A stretch of 64,000 bases of DNA from Camarhynchus parvulus (Eukaryota; Chordata; Aves; Passeriformes; Thraupidae). The position numbers were made by a program, and so were the translations under genes. The notes under the pieces are model-generated. The model made no database searches and was not told where the DNA came from. It saw only the letters and a list, made by a program, of their open reading frames with translations. Every line of letters starts with the position of its first letter. The stretch's first letter is position 1. The stretch covers positions 6,434,001-6,498,000 of the forward strand of contig NC_044581.1 in the NCBI RefSeq assembly GCF_901933205.1, written 5' to 3'. Below, in pieces: positions 12,771-26,882 of this stretch.

Positions 12771-13115
12771 CTTCTTAAGAGTCCTAAGAGCTCCTAAATC
12801 AATTAAAGCGCCTAAATATGCCTAAAGTTCCCGAAAGTCCTAAAAGATCCTGAAAGCTCCTAAATCCCTAAAATGTCCCAAAACCCCTACAACAACCTAA
12901 ATGTCCTAAAACCCCAAAAGCCCTAAAAATTCCTGAATATCCTTGAAGTTCCTAAAAGCCCTAAAAATTACTAAAAGCCCTAAGAGTTCCTAAACCTCTT
13001 AGAAGTTCCTAAAAACCCCAAAAGTTCCTAAAGCCCCTTCAATTTCCTAAAAGCTCCAAAAGAACTCTAAGGCTTCCAAAATCCTCTTAAAGCCCTAAAT
13101 CTTGCTAAAAGCTCC
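12771..13115. repeat. Degenerate decamer-like array (CCTAAAAGTT-type)
   Basis: About 340 bp is built from short variants of 'cctaaaagtt', 'cctaaaagcc' and 'cctaaaaatt', repeating roughly every 10 to 11 bases with indels. It starts after the last GC-rich stretch and ends at 'gcggcggcgggcgggagg'. It has no coding potential and matches no transposon I can name. Confidence 0.75.
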
Positions 13116-13417
13116 TCAAGGCTGCGGCGGCGGGCGGGAGGGAGGGAGGGATCAGGAGATCGCGGCGGCGGGGCGAGGGGATGGGCAGGCTGCGGCAGGA
13201 GAGGGCACGTCGCGCCAGGGCTGCTGCCAAACAGGGGAGACGAGCGTGGGCAGGGGAGCCCCGGCGCCGTCTGCAGCCGAGGGATGTGCCAGCCCTACTG
13301 CCCAGCGCTGCCAGCCCCACTGCCCAGCGCTGCCAGGGTGCCCAGACCCCCCCAAAACCTCTTGGGTGCTCCCAGCAAAATGCTACCATAACCAGGGCTT
13401 AGCCCAGCTCCGGTGGA

Positions 13418-13452
13418 TGGAGGAGGATGAGGATGAGGATGAGGATGAGGAA
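13418..13452. repeat. (GATGAG)n microsatellite
   Basis: Five to six near-perfect copies of ggatga. Translated, it gives an Asp-Glu run, but no gene context supports coding. Confidence 0.8.
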
Positions 13453-13454
13453 GC

Positions 13455-14440
13455 AGAAGGAGGCTGGTGGGAGGGAATGCCCCTAGATCTCTCATCCGAA
13501 TCTGGTGAGCAATGCCAGGACAGCCCTGGGAGTCTCTCGGGGAGTGCCTCAGCTGCCTTTGAGCGGCTGTGGGTGCCCGTGCTCCCCTCCTTGCTGCTGC
13601 TCCACCTCCCTCAGCCTTCCTCCTGGAAAAACATCCGGTGAGGAGGTGAGTCCGCCCCACCCCACGTCGGGATTTCTCCTTCAACGAAAACAGGGACACA
13701 ACAGGTGCCAGGGCAGTAAAACCCGAACAGCAATAAACCGGGATTATTTGTTTAGGCTCGGCTTTGCAAATAAACCCCCGGTGATGTCAGGGAGGTCTGG
13801 GGGAGAATTGGTCCCTGCGGGTGTCTGCACGAGCACCAGGTGAGGATGCTCCCATGGGATGCAGTAACTGGGCTCATCAGCTCCCCAGCAGACAAGTCCC
13901 AAAAGCAGATCCCAAAATGGAGCCAAGGTCTTCTCCAAACCTTCCATTTCCCATGTGGATTCAGTGTTTTTCCTGGCTGCTTGTTTCCCCAAAATCTGTG
14001 GCATTTGCTATAATTCCACAGCTTTTTCCCTGGAGCCAAGGCTGGCTCGGAAGCCTGAAGGTACCGTGGTGCCACCAACCCTCCTCTCCTGGGCAGAAAA
14101 GGATGGCACAACCCCTCCAGCAGCCCGGCCCTGGCTCCTGCCAGGCAAGGTGCCCAGAAAGGTAAATGGCACCATTTCTCCTTGAGAAGATCACAGGGGC
14201 CGGGCCCCCTCCTGCCCATGCCCGGGTGCTGGATGGAGCCAGCCCTGGCACCGTGGCACTGGGCGGTGGGTGGGGGGCTCGATCCCAACCCCTGCTCCCT
14301 GGGGAGTGCTTCAGCCTGCTCCTGGTGTGCCAGGCTGGGAAAAGGGTGACCAGCAGTGGGCTCAGCTACCCGAGAGCCAGCATGTCCCACCAGTCCCCAG
14401 AAGCTTTATCTCCCTGGGGACCTCCCAGGAATGCTGTGTT
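13455..14440. other. Intergenic, no gene seen
   Basis: Unique-looking sequence with a few splice-like sites but no exon chain. No recognised protein was found on either strand. Confidence 0.45.
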
Positions 14441-14442
14441 CC

Positions 14443-14828
14443 TGTGACCGTGTTCACAGGGGTCTTAGGATGAGGGAAGAGACGAGGATCTGAGTCCATG
14501 TTTCAGAAGGCTTGATTTATTATTTTATGATATATATTACATTAAAACTATGCTAAAAGAATAGAAGAAAGGATTTCATCAGAAGGCTAGCTAAGAATAG
14601 AATAGGAAAGAATGATAACAAAGGCTCTGTCTCAGACTCTCTGCTCGAGCTAGCTGGGCTGTGATTGGCCATTAATTAGAAACATTTACCATGGACTAAT
14701 CACAGCTCCACCTGTTGCATTCTACAGCAGCACTTAATCAATGTTTACATTTTGTTCTTGAGGCTTCTCAGCTTCTCAGGAGGAAAAATCCTAAGGAAAG
14801 GATTTTTCCATAAAAGATGTCTGTAACA
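14443..14828 (-). mobile_element. Solo LTR, copy 1 (endogenous retrovirus, ERVK-like)
   Basis: 386 bp bounded by TG..CA-type ends (TGT..ACA on either strand) and flanked by a perfect 6-bp target-site duplication, tgttcc at 14437-14442 and 14829-14834. On the minus strand it reads TGTTACAGAC.. to ..GGTCACA and carries an AATAAA polyadenylation signal, which sets the orientation. No internal gag, pol or env sequence lies beside it. It is closely similar to the LTR at 35826-36210. A 6-bp duplication fits ERVK-type integration. Family assignment is by memory only. Confidence 0.88.
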
Positions 14829-14834
14829 TGTTCC

Positions 14835-16595
14835 CGCTGCCAGGAGCCAATCACCGAGTGATTGTTTTCCAAGCGCCACCGGATACCGGAGCAAGGTGGA
14901 TGTGCGGCAGCCAGAGTGACTCACAGCACAAACCCCCAAACCTGGAGATGGGGAAAACGGGCACGGAAGGCGCTGGGATGTGACTCTCCCACGATGGGGC
15001 TCACGGGGGAAGGTCGGGCACTTGGCACCTCACCAAAGCCGCAGGCTCTCAGTGAATAGCTGAAGTCACGGCCGGAGCGGTGAGCCATGCACAGCTCATC
15101 CCGTGCGAGCGGGGGCACCGCGGGGCCGGCGGGCTGCGGGGAGGGGACACAGAGCCCCGGCGGGACGGGCCTTTGTCCGGGATGCCGGCGGCACTGCCGG
15201 GAACGCGGCGGCGCTGGCTGCCCTTTGTGCCTGGAACAAAGAACAGCCAGAGGCTTCCTTCGCTGTCCAGCAGCGGGAAGGAGCCAGAAAGGGAAATGTC
15301 ACTCGGCAGAGATGGGCAGCGTGTCCGGTGGGGCTCTGACCCTGCCACCCGGCCAGGAACGGGCACAGCAGCTCATGGCACCTCCCTGGCTCACCCTGCA
15401 GGGACAAGCGTGGCGGCCGTGGGGACGCTCATGTCGCCATAGGCGGATTTGCCGTGCTGAGATGCTGGTCTGCACTCCAGCAGGCAGAGCGGGATGTCCG
15501 GCTCCAAAACCTCAGGCATCAGGAGAGGAAAAACCCCGGTAACATTTCCAGGTGATGTCTGGTTTATGCGGATGCACCACGGGCTCAGGACCGACTCGCT
15601 GCCCCCAACTGATGGATTTAATCCCTGCAATTTGTCCTGGCTATTTATTTCCACAGGCTGGATTGCTTCAACTCCGAAAGTGTTTGGTCGCCTTGAGGAG
15701 CTCTGCTTGGCATCTGCCTTGCTCAGTGAGAGCGGGAGGAAAGCCGAGTATCACTTACTCACTTCCCATGCTCTCCTCCACCCAAGCTCGTCTGCCCGAT
15801 GCCGAGACAAAGCCCTGCTCACCCATTTTCCCGTCGCCCCAGGGCTGCAGGTCGCCTCCACCCCTGCGCTGGATTTGGGGTCAGAGGGAGGGCTTCTGTC
15901 GTGATGCTGTCGTGGATGAAAACCCAGGGTCGGGATGGTTTTGGGATGCCACAGCCTTACAGCCGCTCCTGCGCTGCAGCCGCGCTGGTACCGAGCGGAT
16001 TTGGGGGATGTAACCGGAGATCTCCCGCTTTTGACCGTGCCTTGTGAGATGCGCAGTGGCAGCTCCTCAAGGGGGCTCAGAGGTCCCCTCCCATTTGTCG
16101 GGGGACACTTCGGCACCGCTCGCCGCCACCGGCCGTCCCTGCGCCTGCACATTCCCGATGTGGGACCATTCCTGCGCCCCTTGTGCCATCTAGTGGGACC
16201 TGCACCAACCGCCCGGCGGGTGTCCGGGCGGAGCAGACCCGGCCAGAGGCGCCCGGCTCGCACACGGGCAATGCAAACGCGCTCCTAAAGAGAAGCAGCG
16301 GCCAGGGCTGGTCGCTAACAGGGACACCACGGGCAGGGGAGCAGCCGTGGTGCCCAGGACATGCAGCACCCCGAGCTGCAGCCCCCCAGCAGCAGCTCCC
16401 ACCACCCAGCGATTCAGGTTTTAGCCCCAGTGCTGAGCCCAGAGCGTCAGGGTGCTCAAACTGTCCCGCGGGCCAAGCTGTGCCGGTCATCCTTGCTGTG
16501 TCTGCAGCCTGTGCTGTGCCCAGCCTGCCCGGGAAATGTGGTGTGCCAGGGGTTCCTGGGGTGCACAGGGTGCTGATCTCCACTCTCTGTGAAAG
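14835..16595. other. Intergenic, no gene seen
   Basis: Contains CpG-richer patches near 15.1-15.4 kb and 16.1-16.3 kb that could be regulatory. No exon chain was supported. Confidence 0.4.
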
Positions 16596-16599
16596 GACA

Positions 16600-16850
16600 C
16601 GGGAGGTGGAGTGAAGTTGCTGCAGGGGAAGTTTAGTTTGGACATTAGGAAAAGGCTTTTCACTGAGAATGTGGTCAGATACAGGGACAGGCTCCCCGGA
16701 GAAGAGGTCATGGCATCAAGCCTGGCAGAGTTGAGGAGTGTCTGGATGATGTTCTTAGTCACATGGTTTGCTTTCAGGTTTTCCTGCAAGGAGCAGGGAG
16801 TTGGACTCAGTGTTTCTTACGCGTCCCTTTGAACTCAAGATGGCCTGATC
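16600..16850 (+). mobile_element. CR1 LINE fragment
   Basis: Recognised from 'gtttggacattaggaaaagg', 'ttttcactgagaatgtggtc', 'aggctccccggagaagagg' and the 'gttggactc' motif. It lacks the usual terminal ATTCTATGATTCTA, so both ends are truncated or diverged. Confidence 0.8.
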
Positions 16851-18050
16851 CTGCGACACCACAGTGGATGCGATTGCCAGGATGGAGCCACCACACTCCA
16901 TGACACCCCCAGTGACCACAGCATAGCCCTCCAGCAACGCCAGCGAGCCTAGCTGAGGGAACAAAGGTATTTTTTTACCCAAAATGGTTAGGTTTGCCCC
17001 AAAAGGCTTCATCTTGCGCTTCATCTTGGCTGCTGGGTCCAGCTGCAGGGATGTGGCCATGAGCAGAGTTGCAGGGGGCAGGGGTGACTCAGCCACAGCA
17101 GCGCTCATTGTGGGGCAGCAGTGCCACGCTGTGCTCGCCCAGCGCCTGCAGCCACTCCTGCAACATTTCTAGGTCCCAGTTCATTAGGACAACCATCTGG
17201 TTCGCTCTGACCTATCCCAAATGGGGGCTCCTTGGGAACAGATTTAAGGGGTCCTGCTGTCCACGGCCAGGCTGGAAACCCAGAACGAGAGGAGAAGGGC
17301 GCCAGGACGATGATGCTTGGACCACAGAAGTGGGTCACTGGCCATATCTTTCGGTGATGCACCCCACACCAAGGAGGTTTGATTTGTGCAAGGATAAGCC
17401 CCACAAATCCCAGGATGCTGCAATGCATCCTGGAGCCTGCTGGTGTCACCAAGACACGCATGTCCGAGCAAACAGTAAAGGCATGCTTGGAAAAAACTTT
17501 GCCGGTTTTAGTGCCGGGAGCGGGTTAAAGCCGCAACCACGCACCCGCAGCTCTGGCCAAGCCGCCTGCAAAATCGCTTCACCGGCTGCAAGAGACGGCG
17601 CCGGCTCCCCTGGCACAAGACGCTGGGATAGGGGCGTAGGAGAGGAAAGCATCCCTCGCCTCCAGCTTTTTGGGGTTGTTTCCAGCTGGAAAAAAAAATC
17701 CGATCTTGGAAAGAAGTTTTGCTTTAACTTGATTTGGTTTTCCCTGCCTCGCTCGATCCTGGGGGAGAAGAAGTTGTTGGCGTCCCATGGCATCGATTCC
17801 ACGTCCAGCAGAACACAAACCCAATTTTTTGTCCGAAAGGCATCCAGCAAAAGGAAAGAGACGGGCAAAATGGTGGTTTGGGGTTTTGCCGCTGGGCCAG
17901 GAGTAAGCCAGCACGGGTATGTGTGGGGGATGCAGACAGCACGCGGCCACCGCTCACCCGGGGGGCCCCCCGTGTCCCCAAACGCGTCCCCACCCAGTTT
18001 CCCCCCGCCCTGGGACAGACAGACACGTGTGCGCAGCCCAGCAGCAGCCA
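16850..18050. other. Upstream flank of the CCDC102A CpG island, no gene seen
   Basis: Long antisense ORFs run through this stretch only because the GC-rich part lacks stops. No domain or exon series was found. Confidence 0.45.
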
Positions 18051-18059
18051 CGGGCAGGG

Positions 18060-18720
18060 TCCCCAGCCTTGGGAGCACTCGCTGTCCGAGCCCCCAGCCC
18101 CGGCACGCTGGGCAGGGCTGCCCGCAGCCCCCGAGCGCCGCAGCCCCACGCGTGCGGCCGCCCCGCCCGTGCCACGGGGCAGGACACGCAGCGCGGCGCG
18201 GACCGGCCCCCGGGCGCGGGCGGGGGGCGGGAGCGGCGGCGGGGGGAGGAGGAGGAGGGCGAGGAGGAGGAGGAGGAGACTCGGCCGCAGCGCCCCGGCC
18301 CGCGCGGGCCGCCCGCACCGCCGCCGCCGACACCGCCGGGTGAGCGACCGGGCCGGGCCGGGCCGGGCTGGGTTGGGCCGGGCTGGGTTGGGCCGGGCTG
18401 GGCGAGGCCGGGCCGGCGGGCGGGCGGTGGCACCGGCGGCACCGGGAAACTTGCGAGAAACTTTGTTGGGGGAGGGGCCGGGCCGGGCCGGGCCGGGCCG
18501 CGGCGGGGCGGGCGGGGCCGTGGCGAACCGGGCGGGGCCGGGCCGAGCGGTGCCTCCCGGCCGGAGCGGGGGGAATTCCGGCGGAGCGGAGGAATGCGGG
18601 GCTCCCGCCGCCCGGGCCGCGGCCGGTGAGTGACGGAGCCCGGCGCCAATGCGGAGGCGCGGGGGCGGCCCCGCCGGGAGCCCCGGGGAGGGGGCGCGAT
18701 CCGCCCGTGCCAGTGACCCA
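18060..18720 (+). promoter_or_regulatory. CCDC102A: CpG-island promoter and candidate noncoding exon 1 of CCDC102A
   Basis: Dense CpG island with GC boxes, 1.3-1.9 kb upstream of the first coding exon and in the right orientation. Two donor candidates fit a noncoding first exon: caccgccg|GTGAGC with the exon ending at 18339, and gcggccg|GTGAGT near 18627. Either could join the acceptor before 19984. Between them lies a run of 'gggccgggctgggtt' repeats (about 18351-18415) with many G-runs on the plus strand, which may fold as G-quadruplex in the transcript. Confidence 0.6.
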
Positions 18721-18970
18721 CGCGTACTCCCCGCGGCTGTTCCGGGGTGTCCGTGACCCACGCGTACTCCCCGCGGCTGTTCCGGGGTGTCCGTGACCCA
18801 CGCGTGCTTCCCGCGGGTGTCCCATGGGTGTTCGTGCTCCCCGTGGGTGTTGCAGGGGTGCCCTGGCTCCACTCGTGCCCCCCGTGGGTACTGCATGGTT
18901 GCCGGCTCTCGGCATGCGTTCCGTGGGTTTTGCGTGGGTGCCCGGGCACCATCTGTGCTCCCGTGGGCGC
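18713..18970. repeat. 40-bp GC-rich minisatellite
   Basis: Unit starts 'gtgacccacgcgtactcccc' and recurs at 18713, 18753 and 18793. The first copies are almost identical. More diverged copies, recognisable by 'ccgtgggt' and 'cccgtggg', continue to about 18970. It lies in the presumed first intron of CCDC102A. Confidence 0.85.
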
Positions 18971-19599
18971 TGCCTGTGCCGGGTCCTGCCAATGCCTGGG
19001 ATTCCAACAGGAGCAGCCCAGAGAGCGCGGGCCTGGGCTTGCTGCTGAGTTTTACCAAAACTTCACCATTTCAGCAAATATCACCGGAAAATTTAGTTCT
19101 TTCTCCCATGCAAATCCCACAACTGCTACCGGCCTCTGCTCCCGCTGCTCCAGCACTGGCTCTCCCAGCCCAGCCGGATTTGGTAGCAGGTTAGGGCTGC
19201 ACCGTCCCAGAAACCTGCCGGGGCTGCGGGCAGCCGCGGCTGGACCCTGTACTTATCCCATTAGGACGCGCAGCAGCCTCCCATTGAGGTTTCCTGGGGC
19301 GGTTTGCCTGCCCGGCCGCGCCGGGGGTGAGATCCAGGCCGGGATCTGAGCTCCGTGCCGGGATGTGGGCTCCATGCCGGGATGGGGACACCCAGCCCCG
19401 GCCCTTTGTTGCGGCACCATCGCAGAGCACATCCAGCTGCCGGGACACACGTCCCCCTGCCACGCCAATCTCGCAGCTCCGGGCTCTCCTTCCGGAGCTG
19501 TTCCTGCTTTGCTGGCTCCAGATCCGGGCTGTAACCCTCGCTGGAGCTGCTGGGGTGCAGCCGAGTACCCCAACTCCAGCACCAGGGATGGTTTTGGAG

Positions 19600-24532
<4,933 letters not shown>

Positions 24533-25240
24533 AGCCCAGGGCAGTGCCACCGCCGCAGGACGTGCCACATCAGTCCCCTGCGTTCAAGTGTGTCGCCATG
24601 GGGCCCAGCTGTGCGGTGATCCTTGTATAGATGGGGAAACTGAGGCACACAGCGGTGGGGAGGAATTTGCCCGGGGGTGCTCCAGAACCCACTGCCTCTT
24701 GGACAGGACTGGATGGCCCTTCAGCCACTGGCATCTCCTGGGACACTGGTGTGGCCACCAAAGCCAGCATCACTGAGCAGCCCAGGAGGAGGAGGCGCAG
24801 GCCTAGAGAGGCACCAAGCTTGGCAGCCGCAAACTGCCCACTTCTCTTTATATATATTATATATATGTATGTATTTGTATATGATTTTTTATTATAAATA
24901 CAGAGCCCAGATGGGCCCAGGCTCTGATGGTGGTGTGAGCTGCTTGTCTGTCCCCACACAGGAGCGAGGGTGGGGAGGGGACACATCAGGGAGATGGGCC
25001 TGAATGTCACCCACTGGCATCCCTGTCCCCATGCCTGCATTCCAGCCCAGCGTGGGGTAAAGCCTGTCCCTGGGCCTGTGCAGTGAAAGGTGCTCACCCA
25101 GGGGTGCTCACCCTGGGGAGGTGCACAGGTGCTGACCCAGGGGTGCAGAGGTGCTCACCTGAGGGTGCTGCTCACCCCAGCACAGCCCTTCAGCCCAGCC
25201 CCCCAGCACAGGGCCTTGGGGGCTTTGGAGGCGCTCAGAC
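24533..25240 (+). other. CCDC102A 3'UTR and intergenic DNA
   Basis: After the stop comes about 350 bp ending in an AT-rich tract at 24845-24900 ('tatatatattatatatatg', 'attataaatac') that may hold the 3' end. No canonical AATAAA was seen. A loose 'ggggtgctcaccc' repeat occupies 25090-25170. Confidence 0.5.
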
Positions 25241-25399
25241 ACAACCTTATTAAAAATTAATATTTCGGTGAGCTAATCCCCTCGCTCTGCCTTTTAATTG
25301 ATTGGCTAAAAGCGCAGCTCTTTGCTGCTCATGGGGTTTTTTTAATGCCCTTTTATTTCCAGCGATTATTCATATTTTTATAGCCCAACAAGCGAGGCC

Positions 25400-25750
25400 G
25401 CGGGGGTGGGGGTGCCTGGGGGCAGTTTTAGTGAGAGGCCTGGAACCAGTCTGGGGGCGCGGAGCGGGGATGCGGCGACACCTGAGCCGAGGGACCGAGC
25501 AGAGGCTGCTGCCGCCGCCCGGCAGTCGCTGCGGGGTGTTCCCTCCGAAGCCCAATGATGGAATTTTCTTTCCAGGGCGGCCGGTTGTGGCTCTGGTTGG
25601 GCAGCCCGGGGGTGGAGGGAGGGGACCGGGGCGGGGCGGGGGCCGGGGCGGGGCCGGGCGGGGCCCAGCGGCTCCGGGGCTCGCAGGACGCGGAGGCTCC
25701 GCCGGCTCCGCTCGCACCGGGAGCCGGTAAGGCGGCGGGACCGGCGGGGG
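25400..25750 (+). promoter_or_regulatory. DOK4: CpG-island promoter and noncoding exon 1 of DOK4
   Basis: CpG island with several 'ggggcggggc' GC boxes (25625-25665). It ends in a candidate noncoding exon with donor GGAGCCG|GTAAGG, exon end 25726. DOK4's coding start is 1.2 kb downstream. A second possible noncoding exon sits at about 26745-26782, between a ttttccag acceptor and GGTG|GTGAGA. Confidence 0.6.
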
Positions 25751-26621
25751 AACGGGTGACACCGGACGGGGCTGGAGCGAGGTTTGGGCTGACAAGCGTC
25801 GGGGGCAAACGGGCGGGAGGTGACAACGCCCGGAGGGACGTGCCGGTGGGAGAGCGGGGTGTGATGGGTGCTGGGGCCGGGGGGCGGCGGGTGTGGCGGT
25901 GACAGGTGGCAGGTCGGGGTAGGGGCAGGAGGGGCCCCCCAGCAGCTCTGGGTTCCCTGGGGTGTTGGTGTGCGCGGGTGGGTGATGGCGATGGGGAATG
26001 GGGGGTGTTCCTTCACAGGAACGCTGCCCCGGCCGCTCTCGGACACCGGCGGTCCCCAAGGCGCTGTCCCAGCCCGATCCTCCTGCTGGGCTTTGGGGAC
26101 CCGGGTGTCGCTGGCACGGAGGAGCATCCCCGGGGATGGCCCTGCTCTGTTTCCTGGGTTACTGCCTCCACCTGGGACTGCTCCACCTGGCAAAGGAACC
26201 TGGTCCCCACCTGGTCCCGCCGGTGCGGGCTGGGGAAGCAGCAGGGACCGGGCTGAGCGAGGCCGAGCTCAGGGAGGGCTGGAGGGAGGCTCGGTGACAC
26301 CGGGGGGCGAGGTTGGAAGCCGGGGTCCCTCTGGCCCCCGATGCCGGCCGAAACAGCCCAGAGCAGAGCCGGCCTGGCCGCTCCCACCGAACCCAGCCCG
26401 TGCCCAGGGGCCGGGGCCGTGTTCCTGCCCGAGCGAGCAGCCTGGGAGGAAGGAGGGCAGTGCGAGAGGTGATGGAGACCTGCGGGCGAGGTGTGGTGCG
26501 GGTGTCCCCTCGGACACATGTTGGAGCTGGCGGCAGGGCACTGACCGCTTGTCTGTGGCACCCTGGCTCCGCCGTGCTGGCAGGGGTTAACGCCGGACTG
26601 TTCCACTCGGATGGTTCAGGC

Positions 26622-26710
26622 AGAGAAGGGAGGAGGAAGAGGAGGAGGAGGAGGAGGAGGGGAAGGAGGAGGAGGACGACAAGGAGGAGGGGGAGGAGGA
26701 CGAGGAAGAT
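26622..26710. repeat. (GGA)n polypurine tract
   Basis: Nearly 90 bases almost purely of G and A on the plus strand, interrupted by cgac. It lies in the presumed 5'UTR intron of DOK4, just upstream of a tttctcttttccag acceptor-like site. Confidence 0.85.
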
Positions 26711-26882
26711 GTCACCCGTCGATCTGTCATTTCTCTTTTCCAGCCAGCATGGGGGACACTGCTAGCACCAAGCTGGGCCGGTGGTGAGACAGGAGGGGTA
26801 GGGAGGAAGAGGATGGAGAGGGGGGGGCGAAGGTGAAGGCAGCCCCCCCCCAAAATATCCCCTACCCTATCGAGCCATCGCC

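Noticed and set aside
13100..13641. 179-codon open frame containing an Asp/Glu run
   Set aside because: The acidic run is a microsatellite and the rest is GC-rich sequence without a domain or exon chain.
17446..18915. 489-codon open frame on minus, and similar long frames in the same GC-rich stretch
   Set aside because: It runs through a CpG island, is Pro/Arg/Ala-rich with no domain, overlaps other open frames on both strands, and has no splice support.
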